Shown here one piece after another: positions 24,277 through 32,804 of a DNA stretch of 44,380 nt. The stretch comes from Steroidobacteraceae bacterium. Its GTDB lineage: Bacteria > Pseudomonadota > Gammaproteobacteria > Steroidobacterales > Steroidobacteraceae. The stretch lies in the NCBI GenBank assembly GCA_027531255.1, contig JAPZRU010000004.1, positions 1-44,380 of the forward strand, in the 5' to 3' direction. The notes beneath the pieces are model-generated. The model saw only the letters and a list, made by a program, of their open reading frames with translations. It did not search any database and was not told the DNA's origin. Made by a program: the position numbers and the translations under genes. The number at the start of each line of letters is the position of its first letter. Positions within the stretch are counted from its first letter, which is position 1.

Positions 24277-24394
24277 CGCGCGGCGCTCGGGCGTGCAGCG
24301 CCGCAGCAGCGGACCTGCCAGCAGCAGGGGGAGTGCGTTTGCGGGCATCGGCGACGGCGCTGCACCGCGCGACGTAGGCGGCTGGCACCGCCTG

Positions 24395-24511
24395 CAGTTC
24401 GTAGGCCTTCTCGATCCGCTCGTTGGGTGCGAGCACGCGCGCGAACTCCTCCTGGAGCTTCGCCGGGTCGATCTCGCCGGCGCTGCCCAGCAGTGCGTCG
24501 AGGAGTCCCAT
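24395..24511 (-). pseudogene. N-terminal remnant of a bPH (PH-like) domain protein
   Basis: The first 39 codons, MGLLDALLGSAGEIDPAKLQ, then EEFARVLAPNERIEKAYEL, match the characteristic start of bacterial PH-domain proteins of the YvbH/PF08000 type (about 120 residues). In intact proteins this continues into RDxFxFTNKRL. Here it changes to QAVPAAYVARC and then Arg-rich sequence with no domain similarity, so most of the gene is missing. The start codon is preserved. It is minus strand and convergent with the aminotransferase operon. The deletion lies within 24277-24395, next to the short plus-strand frame, marking a rearrangement point. Confidence 0.75.
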
Positions 24512-24711
24512 CGTCGTCTCCAGTCAGGGGGCGTCGGTGCGGGACTGGGCGGTGGCGAACTCGAGGGGGTTCGAGCGCCCTGCAGGTGACGCGCCGGTCC
24601 GGGCCGCATCGTGAGTGGCCGCGCGTCGCAAGGCGAGGAGAACCGATCCGGACGCGAGGCTCCGGTCGAACGCGGGCCGCCGGCGACCTCGACGCCGCGC
24701 GCCGGAACCGG

Positions 24712-24741
24712 TCGACCGTGCCCGTACGTTGCAGCCATAAT
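24712..24741 (+). promoter_or_regulatory. Candidate promoter for the MFS gene
   Basis: TCGACC (24712-24717) and CATAAT (24736-24741) are separated by 18 nt, matching 4/6 and 5/6 of the sigma-70 consensus. The start of transcription would fall near 24748, leaving an 80-nt leader to the GTG at 24828. The rest of 24512-24827 shows no gene or repeat. Confidence 0.45.
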
Positions 24742-24827
24742 GCGCCCCGGTCCTGCACCGCATGCCCGCGCGGCGTCCGCGTCGTACCCGTCGAGCGTTG
24801 CGCCGGACTGTCGATCCGAGGTCGTGC

Positions 24828-26060
24828 GTGAGCGAGATTCGCCGTGGTTGGCTGCTGATCCTGGCCTCGAGCGTCGGGATCATCTGCAGCTCGGTGGTGC
24901 TGCCCTTCTACACGATCGGCGCGCTCGTGAAGCCGCTGACCGCCGAGTTCGGCTGGGACCGCGCCGACGTGCAGCTCGGCATCCTGTTCAGCTCGGGACT
25001 CGGCATCGTCACGGCGCCGATCGTCGGCTGGCTCAACGACCGCTACGGGCCGCGGGCGGTCGCACTGCCGGGTCTGGTCGGGATGGCGCTGGCGTTCTTC
25101 CTCGCCGCGAGCATGAACGGCGAGCTGTGGATGTTCTTCCTGGCCTACGGCGCCATGGCCATCCTCGGCGCCGGCACCACCCCGATCACGTGGACGCGGG
25201 CGATCGCCACGAGCTTCGACCGCCAGCGCGGTCTCGCGCTCGGCCTGACGCTGACCGGCACGGGCGTGTGCGCGATGCTGGCGCCGGCCTACGCCGTGTG
25301 GCTCACCGAGGAGTTCGGCTGGCGCGGCGCCTACATCGGCATCGGCCTGTTGCCGCTGCTGCTGGCCGGCCCCGTGGTCTGGTTCGGCTTCCGTCCCAAG
25401 GCCCTGCCGGGCGAGGCCGGCGGGGGCCGTCCGGGAGAGCCGGCCGCCGCCGAGACGTGGGGGCTCACGCTGGGCGAGGCGGTGCGCGGCTATCGCTTCT
25501 GGGTCCTGAGCCTGTCGATCCTCGCGGTGTACATGGCGGTGTCGGGCATCAGCCCCAACCTCATCGCCGCGCTGACGGACCAGGGCTTCACGGCCGCCAG
25601 TGCCGCGACGGTGCAGGGGGCCTTGGGTCTCGCGATCATCGTCGGACGCGTCGCCGTCGGCTACCTGGTCGACCGGTACTGGGCGCCGGGCGTCGCGGTC
25701 GTCTCGTTGCTGCTGCCGGTGGCCGGCTGCCTGATCCTGGCCGGCGAACCGACCTTCGCGTGGGCCGTGGCGGCCGCGCTCCTGATCGGCTTCGCGGCCG
25801 GCGCGGAGCTCGACCTGATGGCGTTCTTCGCGGCCCGCTACTTCGGCCTGCGCCACTACGCCAAGATCTACTCGATACTCTACGCGTTGCTCGCGTTCGG
25901 CAGCGGCACGGCGCCGATGCTGTTCGCGCACGTATTCGACGCGACGGCGAGCTACGACGTCAGCTTCTACATCGCCGCGGGCATGTTCTTCGTCGGGGCG
26001 GTGATCCTGCCGCTGCTGGGACGCTATCCCCAGGCTTCGCCGCGCGCGGTAGCGCACTGA
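24828..26060 (+). CDS. Major facilitator superfamily transporter
   Basis: A 410-residue inner-membrane carrier with about 12 hydrophobic helices. A motif-A-like loop (GWLNDRYGPRAVALPG) lies between helices 2 and 3, an LGLTLTGTGVCAMLAPAY helix follows, and a second half repeats the topology (GRVAVGYLVDRYW). The central loop (about 195-220) is Gly/Pro/Glu-rich. The pattern is like monocarboxylate or oxalate/formate-type carriers of the MFS, suggesting an organic anion, but substrate cannot be assigned. The GTG at 24828 has GAGG 6 nt upstream and removes 22 Arg-rich residues from the longer open frame. It is monocistronic as far as I can see. Confidence 0.9.
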   Translation: MSEIRRGWLLILASSVGIICSSVVLPFYTIGALVKPLTAEFGWDRADVQLGILFSSGLGIVTAPIVGWLNDRYGPRAVALPGLVGMALAFFLAASMNGELWMFFLAYGAMAILGAGTTPITWTRAIATSFDRQRGLALGLTLTGTGVCAMLAPAYAVWLTEEFGWRGAYIGIGLLPLLLAGPVVWFGFRPKALPGEAGGGRPGEPAAAETWGLTLGEAVRGYRFWVLSLSILAVYMAVSGISPNLIAALTDQGFTAASAATVQGALGLAIIVGRVAVGYLVDRYWAPGVAVVSLLLPVAGCLILAGEPTFAWAVAAALLIGFAAGAELDLMAFFAARYFGLRHYAKIYSILYALLAFGSGTAPMLFAHVFDATASYDVSFYIAAGMFFVGAVILPLLGRYPQASPRAVAH

Positions 26061-26246
26061 AGGGCTTTCGGACGCGCCGCGGTGGGGCGGCGCAGGCGTG
26101 CCGGGTCCGCGATCCCTGAACGGAACCTGAACACGCCGCCGCCTGCGGCCCGTTCAGTCGTGTGGCATGTGCGGACCTCCTGCCGCGCGCCGCGCTGCTA
26201 GCCTAGGCTCGTCGGCGCCAGGCTCGGCGCTACGGAGGATCCGACG

Positions 26247-26495
26247 ATGAAGACCGGACTGAAGGTGTTGGCGGTGGCGGCTGCGATCGCGTTCAGCGGG
26301 GTTGCGCTGGCGGACAAGGCGAAGTTCGAAGGCGCGTGCGCCGACTGCCACGAGGCGTCGGAGTTCGCCGGCAAGCCCGCCGCGGAGCTGACGAAGTCCA
26401 TCAAGGACCACATGGGCAAGGGCAAGCACAAGAAGCTCACCCTGACGGACGCCGAAGCCGCGAGCCTCGCCGCGTACCTCTCGACGGCGAAGTAA
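26247..26495 (+). CDS. Small periplasmic c-type cytochrome
   Basis: An 82-residue protein with a Sec signal peptide (KVLAVAAAIAFSGVALA) and one heme site, CADCH. The mature protein is about 60 residues, ending in LTLTDAEAASLAAYLSTAK, a typical class I cytochrome C-terminal helix. The axial Met is not obvious; M in DHMGKGKHK is a candidate. ATG 26247 is preceded by GGAGGATCCGACG. A possible -10 (TAGCCT, 26199-26204) lies within a 10-bp palindrome AGCCTAGGCT. Function would be electron transfer in the periplasm, and its maturation would rely on the ccm genes 3 kb downstream. Confidence 0.9.
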   Translation: MKTGLKVLAVAAAIAFSGVALADKAKFEGACADCHEASEFAGKPAAELTKSIKDHMGKGKHKKLTLTDAEAASLAAYLSTAK

Positions 26496-26790
26496 GGCAC
26501 CGGTCTCGCTCGACGCGCGGCTCGGCAGCCGGCTCGTCCGGCTGTCCGGGCTGCGCGGCGAGTTCCGGGCCGCCGCCGAAGGCGCGGGTTGCGAACTCGC
26601 CGACTGGATGCGCGCCGACCTGCGCGCGCGCCGCGCGCAACCGATCCCGTTCCGTCGCGGCTTCGTCGGCCGCGATGCAATACTGCGTCCGCCCGGGGAT
26701 GCGCCTGCGGCTCGCATCTTCTCCGTCGGCTCGGGCACCGGCCGTGGAGCGCGTGCGGCGGCGCGTGACCCGCGCTACCCTCGCGCTCGG
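26496..26790. other. 295-bp gap with no supported gene
   Basis: The plus strand has an open frame of Arg/Ala-rich composition that reads without a stop straight through the tRNA, so I treat it as non-coding. A TACCCT at 26776-26781 is a possible -10 for the tRNA gene. No repeats or terminator were recognised. Confidence 0.4.
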
Positions 26791-26875
26791 GCGCGCGTGA
26801 CGGAACCGGTAGACGTAGCGGACTTAAAATCCGCCGCCGCGAGGCATGGGAGTTCGAGTCTCCCCGCGCGCACCA
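26791..26875 (+). tRNA. tRNA-Leu (anticodon UAA)
   Basis: A complete cloverleaf with a long variable arm: acceptor GCGCGCG (26791-26797) pairs with CGCGCGC (26865-26871), followed by discriminator A and an encoded CCA. The anticodon stem GCGGA/TCCGC encloses loop CTTAAAA (anticodon TAA). The T arm GGGAG-TTCGAGT-CTCCC lies at 26848-26864, and the class II variable arm matches leucine identity. It decodes UUA/UUG, rare codons in this GC-rich genome. It ends 13 nt before the acyl-CoA dehydrogenase ATG. Confidence 0.96.
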
Positions 26876-26888
26876 ACGGGAGGCCCCG

Positions 26889-28118
<1,230 letters not shown>

Positions 28119-28157
28119 CGGCGCTACACTCGTTCCCGGCTGGGGGATCGCGAACGC

Positions 28158-29336
28158 ATGGCGAGGGCGGACACGCGGCCGATCGTGATCGTCGGTGCCG
28201 GCATCGGCGGCCTCACCGCGGCGCTCGCGCTGTTGCGCGCGGGCTTTCCGGTCGTGGTCGCGGAGCAGGCCGCGGCACTCGGCGAGCTGGGTGCCGGGCT
28301 CACGCTCGCGCCGAACGGCAGCCGCGTGCTCGAGGCGCTCGGCCTCGGCGAACGGCTCCGGCGCATCGCCTGCCTGCCCGGCATCGGCGCAATCCGCCAC
28401 TGGCGGACCGGCGAAGCTTTCTCCACCAGCGACCGCGGCGGCGCGGCGGCCCGCTTCGGTGCCCCGTACTGCCAGGTGCATCGCGCGGATCTGCACGCGA
28501 TCCTGGCCGAGGCCGTGCTCGCCTACGGTCCACACCGGCTGCTGCTCGATCACCGCTTCGCCGGCTGCCTGGACGAGGGCGGCGCCGTGGGCGTGCGCTT
28601 CGCGAACGGCGCCACGCTGGACGCCCGCTCGCTGATCGGCGCGGACGGCGCGCGCTCCGCGGTTCGCGCGCAACTCCTCAACGCGAGCTCGCCGGAATTC
28701 ACCGGGTACTGCGCGTGGCGCGGCCTGGCGCCGGTGGCAGCGCTGCCGCCCGGCACGCTCGACTACCCGAGCTGCCTCTACGTCGGGCCGCACAGGATGT
28801 TCGCGCGCTATCTCGTGCGCGGCGGCGAGCTGGTCAACTTCGTCGCGGCCGTGCGGGAGCCTCGCTGGCGCCTCGAGAGCTGGTCGGCGCGCGGGGATCC
28901 CGCCGAGGTGCTCGCGGCCTTCGCGGGTTTCCACGCGCCGGTGCGCGCCATCCTCGGCGCCGTGCCGCCGGACTCGCTGCACAAGTGGGCGCTGTACTCG
29001 CGCGAGCCGCTGCTGCAGTGGGTCGCGGGGCGCGTCGGCCTGCTCGGCGACGCCGCGCACCCGATGCTCCCGTTCATGGGGCAGGGCGCGGTGATGGCGA
29101 TCGAGGACGCGATGGTGCTCGCGCGCGCGTTCGCGGCCGAGCCCGACGATCCGGCGGCCGCGCTCGCCCGCTACCAGCGCGCGCGGCTCGAGCGCGCCAC
29201 GCTCGTCCAGCGCCAGTCCGCCGCGCGCGGCCTCGCGCTGCTGGCCGCCGATCCCGACGACTACGGCCGACGGCCCACGGTGAACGAGGACACGCTCGGC
29301 CTGTTCGAGTACGACGCGACGGCGGTCGCCGTCTGA
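28158..29336 (+). CDS. FAD-dependent aromatic monooxygenase (salicylate hydroxylase-like)
   Basis: A 392-residue group A flavoprotein hydroxylase. IVIVGAGIGGLTAALAL (about 9-25) is the ADP-binding fold, GADGARSAVR is the DG motif, and GLLGDAAHPMLPFMGQGAVM is the GD motif. The insertion APNGSRVLEALGLGERL resembles salicylate or 6-hydroxynicotinate-type 3-/1-monooxygenases that use NAD(P)H and O2. ATG 28158 is preceded by TGGGGGA. A TACACT -10-like element (28125-28130) suggests its own promoter. It could belong to aromatic catabolism with the Rieske module, but it lies 26 kb away and its neighbours give no substrate. Confidence 0.9.
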   Translation: MARADTRPIVIVGAGIGGLTAALALLRAGFPVVVAEQAAALGELGAGLTLAPNGSRVLEALGLGERLRRIACLPGIGAIRHWRTGEAFSTSDRGGAAARFGAPYCQVHRADLHAILAEAVLAYGPHRLLLDHRFAGCLDEGGAVGVRFANGATLDARSLIGADGARSAVRAQLLNASSPEFTGYCAWRGLAPVAALPPGTLDYPSCLYVGPHRMFARYLVRGGELVNFVAAVREPRWRLESWSARGDPAEVLAAFAGFHAPVRAILGAVPPDSLHKWALYSREPLLQWVAGRVGLLGDAAHPMLPFMGQGAVMAIEDAMVLARAFAAEPDDPAAALARYQRARLERATLVQRQSAARGLALLAADPDDYGRRPTVNEDTLGLFEYDATAVAV

Positions 29337-29346
29337 GGAGGACGTC

Positions 29347-29772
29347 ATGCGAGTGAAGCACGTGCTCGCCGAGAAGGGCCACGTCGTGTACGCAGTCGAG
29401 CCCGACGACCCGGTGCTCGAGGCGATCAGGCAGATGGCCGAGCACCACGTGGGCGCGCTGCTGGTGCTGCGCGGCGCCGAACTGCTCGGCATCGTCTCGG
29501 AGCGCGACTACGCGCGCAAGGTCGTCCTGGTCGGCCGCTCGTCCGCCGAGACGCCCGTGTGGCAGATCATGAGCGCGCCCGTCGTCACGGTGACGCGGGA
29601 GGCCACCGTGAACGAGTGCCTGCAGCTGATGACGGAGCGCCGGATCCGGCACCTGCCGGTGGTGGAAGGCGGCGCGGTGCTCGGCATGCTGTCGATCGGG
29701 GACTGCGTGAAGAGCGTGATCGAGGAACAGCGCCGGCACATCGAGGAGCTGGAGCGATTCATCCGCAGTTGA
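29347..29772 (+). CDS. Tandem CBS-domain protein
   Basis: 141 residues made of a CBS pair (Bateman module). CBS1 is about 8-62 (VEPDDPVLEAIRQMAEHHVG, IVSERDYARKVVLVGRSS) and CBS2 about 75-130 (PVVTVTREATVNECLQLMTE, RRIRHLPVVEGGAVLGMLSI, GDCVK). No other domain is attached; a short coiled end (RRHIEELERFIRS) may mediate dimerisation. Such stand-alone CBS proteins bind adenosine nucleotides and regulate partner enzymes or channels. ATG 29347 has GAGGAGG upstream and lies 10 nt after the FAD monooxygenase stop, so the two are probably co-transcribed, although functional linkage is unclear. Confidence 0.93.
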   Translation: MRVKHVLAEKGHVVYAVEPDDPVLEAIRQMAEHHVGALLVLRGAELLGIVSERDYARKVVLVGRSSAETPVWQIMSAPVVTVTREATVNECLQLMTERRIRHLPVVEGGAVLGMLSIGDCVKSVIEEQRRHIEELERFIRS

Positions 29773-29783
29773 CGTAGAAAACA

Positions 29784-29813
29784 CCGAACCCGGCTTCGGG
29801 AAACCCGGGTCGG
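29784..29813. terminator. Hairpin upstream of ccmA
   Basis: CCG-A-ACCCGG (29784-29793) pairs with CCGGGT-CGG (29805-29813) around an 11-nt loop with one bulged A. Flanking ACACC/GGTGT (29781-29785, 29821-29825) could extend it. It may terminate the CBS transcript or act in the ccm leader. There is no T-run. Confidence 0.35.
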
Positions 29814-29835
29814 CCTGCGGGGTGTAACTGATATA

Positions 29836-30498
29836 GTGGCGGCCGTCCTGAGCGATGGTCCAGCCGTGACGGAGACGCGAAGCGCAGCCCTCGAGGCCCG
29901 GAATCTTCACCTGTGGCGGGGCGACCGTCACGTGCTCCGCGGCCTCTGCTTCGGCGCCTCGGACGGCGAAGCCCTCCACGTTCGCGGCCCGAACGGCACC
30001 GGCAAGACCACGCTGCTGCGGACGCTGGCCGGGTTCCTCTGGCCGGAAGAGGGGGAACTGTACTGGATGGGCGAGCGCGTCGAGCGGGATCGCGACCGCT
30101 ACTGCGCCGCGCTCGCTTACCTCGGGCACGAGAACGCCATGAAGGCCGACCTCACGCCGCGCGAGAACCTGCGGTACATGAGCGGGGTCCGCCACCCGAC
30201 CTCCGTCGACGCGATCGACGCGGCGCTCCAGCGGCTCGCCGTGTACGGCCAGCGCGACCTGCCGTTCCGCTCCCTGTCGGCCGGCCAGCGCCGGCGCGTG
30301 GCGATGGCGCGCGTACTGCTCGCCCGGGCCCGCCTGTGGCTGCTGGACGAGCCGTTCACGAACCTCGACGTCGGCGGTGTACGGGAATTGTCTGCGGTCA
30401 TCGCGGATCACGTGCGGGCCGGCGGCATCGCCATCCTCACGGCGCACGCCGACCTCGAACTGCCGGGTGTCGCACTCCGGCGACTGGAGCTCTCGTGA
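29836..30498 (+). CDS. ccmA: Heme exporter ATP-binding subunit CcmA
   Basis: The 220-residue ABC ATPase of the CcmABCD complex, which releases holo-CcmE during cytochrome c maturation. Walker A is GPNGTGKTTL (about 51-60), the signature is LSAGQRRRVAMARVLL, Walker B is LWLLDEPFTNLD, and the H-loop is TAHADLELPG. The GTG at 29836 is taken as start; GTG 29866 is an alternative that would remove 10 residues. Its last codons overlap the ccmB start (GTGA). This is the first gene of a continuous ccmABCDEFGHI run, all plus strand. Confidence 0.95.
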   Translation: MAAVLSDGPAVTETRSAALEARNLHLWRGDRHVLRGLCFGASDGEALHVRGPNGTGKTTLLRTLAGFLWPEEGELYWMGERVERDRDRYCAALAYLGHENAMKADLTPRENLRYMSGVRHPTSVDAIDAALQRLAVYGQRDLPFRSLSAGQRRRVAMARVLLARARLWLLDEPFTNLDVGGVRELSAVIADHVRAGGIAILTAHADLELPGVALRRLELS

Positions 30499-31238
30499 GC
30501 GCAGTGCCCCTCCCGAAGCCGTCCACCGCGGTCGCCGCGCCGCGGCCGGCCCAAGGGCTGGGCACGGGCCTCGGCCGGGCCGCCTGGCTGCTGTTCGAGC
30601 GCGACGTGCGTCTCGCCTTCCGCCGCTGGGAGCAGGTCACGCAGCCGGTGGTGTTCTTCGTGATGGTGGCGACGCTCTTCCCGCTGGCGCTCAGCCCCAC
30701 TTCGCAGCTGCTGCAGGCCATCGCGCCGGGCATCCTGTGGGTTGCCGCATTGCTATCGGCACTTCTCGCGCTCGAATCCCTGTTCAGGACCGACCTGGAC
30801 GACGGAACTCTCGAGCAATTGGCGCTGTCTGGACAGCCGCTCGGTTGGCTTTTGCTGTCGAAGACCCTGGCGCACTGGGTGCTGAGCGGACTGCCGCTCG
30901 TCCTGACCGCCCCGATCGTGGCCCTCGCGCTGGCGGCGCCGGGGGAGGCCGTGGGAGTGCTGATGATCTCGCTCGTGCTCGGCACCGGCATCCTGAGCTT
31001 CCTGGGCGCGGTGGGCGCCGCGCTCACGCTGGGCACGCGGCGCGGCAGCGTGCTGCTGTCGCTGCTGGTGCTGCCGCTCGCGATGCCGGTGCTGATCTTC
31101 GGCGCCCGCGCCACCGACCTCGCGATCCGTGGCGACGAGCCCGGGGGGGCGCTGCTGCTCCTGACCGCGATGCTGATCCTTTCCGCCAGCCTCGCGCCGC
31201 TCGCCACGTCGGCCGCGGTGCGCATCAGCCTGGAGTAG
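30495..31238 (+). CDS. ccmB: Heme exporter permease CcmB
   Basis: A 247-residue membrane protein with about six helices (QPVVFFVMVATLFPLAL; GILWVAALLSALLALESLF; LVLTAPIVALALAAPG). The CcmB hallmark FRTDLDDGTLEQLALSGQP is intact. It forms the membrane part of the CcmAB ABC transporter. The first 30 residues are a Pro/Ala-rich cytoplasmic tail not seen in shorter homologues. Translation starts at GTG 30495, overlapping the ccmA stop by GTGA, so coupling is likely. Confidence 0.95.
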   Translation: MSAVPLPKPSTAVAAPRPAQGLGTGLGRAAWLLFERDVRLAFRRWEQVTQPVVFFVMVATLFPLALSPTSQLLQAIAPGILWVAALLSALLALESLFRTDLDDGTLEQLALSGQPLGWLLLSKTLAHWVLSGLPLVLTAPIVALALAAPGEAVGVLMISLVLGTGILSFLGAVGAALTLGTRRGSVLLSLLVLPLAMPVLIFGARATDLAIRGDEPGGALLLLTAMLILSASLAPLATSAAVRISLE

Positions 31239-31244
31239 GCACCC

Positions 31245-31994
31245 TTGGCCACCTGGACCTGGTTCCACAAGCTCGCCTCGCCGCCGCACTTCTACCGCAT
31301 CGCGGGGACGCTGACGCCGTGGCTCGCGATCCCGGCGGCGCTCCTGATCGTCGGCGGCGTCTACGGCGGCCTGGTGCGCGCCCCGGCCGACTACCAGCAG
31401 GGCGACGCGTTCCGCATCGTCTACGTGCACGCGCCGTCCGCGTGGCTCTCGCTGATGTGCTACACGTACATGGCGATCGCCGCGGCGGTCGGGCTGATCT
31501 GGCGCATCAAGCTCGCGCACGCGGTGGCCGCGGCCACCGCCCCGATCGGCGCCTCGTTCGCGTTCGTCTGCCTCGCGACCGGCTCGCTGTGGGGCAAGCC
31601 GATGTGGGGCACCTGGTGGGAGTGGGACGCGCGCCTGACCTCGCAGCTGATCCTGCTGTTCCTCTACCTCGGCTACATGGCGCTCAGGAACGCGTTCGAC
31701 GACCTGCAGCGCGCGGACCGCGCCAGCGCCGTGCTCGCGATCGTCGGCGTGGTGAACGTGCCGATCATCCATTTCTCGGTCTACTGGTGGAACTCGCTGC
31801 ACCAGGGCCGCACCGTTCTGAAGGAGGGCGGCCCCGGCATGCCGCCCGAGATGCTGATCCCGCTGCTGATGTGCTTCTTCGGCTTCACGCTGATGTACGG
31901 CGCGCTGCTCTGCGTGCGCGTCCGCGGCGAGGTGCTGATCCGCGAACGCAACGCCGCCTGGCTGAAGCAGCTCGGCGCGCCCCGGGCTGCCTGA
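31245..31994 (+). CDS. ccmC: Heme-delivery membrane protein CcmC
   Basis: 249 residues, six membrane spans. It carries the CcmC/F Trp-rich heme-handling motif WGTWWEWD (121-128) and conserved periplasmic His residues in YVHAPSAW (60-67) and IIHFSVYWWN. CcmC loads heme onto CcmE in the periplasm. The start is a TTG at 31245, 7 nt after the ccmB stop, with GGAG about 10 nt upstream; no ATG is available in frame near the correct N-terminus. Length and sequence are typical. Confidence 0.95.
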   Translation: MATWTWFHKLASPPHFYRIAGTLTPWLAIPAALLIVGGVYGGLVRAPADYQQGDAFRIVYVHAPSAWLSLMCYTYMAIAAAVGLIWRIKLAHAVAAATAPIGASFAFVCLATGSLWGKPMWGTWWEWDARLTSQLILLFLYLGYMALRNAFDDLQRADRASAVLAIVGVVNVPIIHFSVYWWNSLHQGRTVLKEGGPGMPPEMLIPLLMCFFGFTLMYGALLCVRVRGEVLIRERNAAWLKQLGAPRAA

Positions 31995-32004
31995 GGACAC
32001 GACC

Positions 32005-32226
32005 GTGGCCGATTTCCTGCACATGGGTGGATACGCGCAGTTCGTATGGCCGTCGTACCTGCTGACGTTCCTGGTGATCGCCCTCAACATCTGGGGCGCG
32101 GTGCGGATGCACGCGAACGCGCGTGAGCGCGCGCTGCGGCGCCTGCAGATGCTGCCCGCGCACGAAGCCGAATCGTCTTCCTCGCCCTCGGCCCCGCTGG
32201 CCGAACTCTCCAAGGAGAGCGCATGA
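32005..32226 (+). CDS. ccmD: CcmD, small membrane subunit of the heme exporter
   Basis: 73 residues with one membrane span (SYLLTFLVIALNIWGAVRM) after the conserved short periplasmic start FLHMGGYAQFVWPSY, then a basic cytoplasmic helix and a Ser/Ala-rich tail. CcmD stabilises CcmABC and is needed for release of holo-CcmE. The GTG start lies 11 nt after the ccmC stop, and its own stop overlaps the ccmE ATG (ATGA). Confidence 0.93.
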   Translation: MADFLHMGGYAQFVWPSYLLTFLVIALNIWGAVRMHANARERALRRLQMLPAHEAESSSSPSAPLAELSKESA

Positions 32227-32804
32227 CTCCCCGTCGCAAGCGTCTGGCCGTCGTCGGCGGCATCCTGCTCGGCGTGGCCGCGGCCACCACGGTCGCGATG
32301 CAGGCCTTCGAGGACAACCTGCTGTACTTCTACGACCCGTCGCAGATCCAGGCCGGCATGGCGCCGGCGGACAAGAAGTTCCGGATCGGCGGCCTCGTCA
32401 CGCCGGGCACGATCCAGCGCACGCCGGGCAGCCTCGAAGTGCGCTTCGTCGTCACCGACAACGCGCACTCGATGCCGGTCTCGTACTCGGGGCTGCTGCC
32501 CGACCTGTTCCGGGAAGGGCAGGGCGTGATCGCGCACGGGCGCCTCCAGAACGGCGTTTTCTACGCCGACGAGGTGCTCGCCAAGCACGACGAGAACTAC
32601 ATGCCGCCGGAAGTGGCGAAGTCGATCAAGCACCCGGTCAACACCACGACCGCCGGCACGACCGGCTACGCCCCGGAGAACCCGGCGGTGGGCGGGCCTT
32701 CGACCGGTGCGCCGCCGCCGTCGCCGCAGCCCCACGCGGCGGGCTCGCTGGCGGAGCAGTTCTCGACCGCGGACTCGATCCGCAAGCCGGGAGGCCCGAC
32801 GTGA
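32223..32804 (+). CDS. ccmE: Periplasmic heme chaperone CcmE
   Basis: A 193-residue membrane-anchored protein. An N-terminal helix (LAVVGGILLGVAAATTVAMQ) is followed by an OB-fold domain (RIGGLVTPGTIQRTPGSLEV; FREGQGVIAHGRLQ) and the heme attachment motif H122-DENY (LAKHDENYMPPEV), with the covalent His and nearby Tyr both present. The C-terminal 45 residues are Pro/Gly/Ala-rich and disordered, longer than in many relatives. CcmE accepts heme from CcmC and hands it to CcmF/H. It overlaps both neighbours by ATGA-type junctions. Confidence 0.96.
   Translation: MTPRRKRLAVVGGILLGVAAATTVAMQAFEDNLLYFYDPSQIQAGMAPADKKFRIGGLVTPGTIQRTPGSLEVRFVVTDNAHSMPVSYSGLLPDLFREGQGVIAHGRLQNGVFYADEVLAKHDENYMPPEVAKSIKHPVNTTTAGTTGYAPENPAVGGPSTGAPPPSPQPHAAGSLAEQFSTADSIRKPGGPT

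Noticed and set aside
24273-26057. 594-codon minus-strand frame opposite the MFS gene
   Set aside because: No domain; the plus strand encodes a clear 12-helix transporter.
26200-26209. AGCCTAGGCT palindrome as an operator
   Set aside because: It is short, and overlaps a plausible -10 element; a 10-bp palindrome of this composition is not strong evidence by itself.
26496-26790. Possible small gene between the cytochrome and the tRNA
   Set aside because: The open frame has no credible start with a ribosome site and continues through the tRNA.
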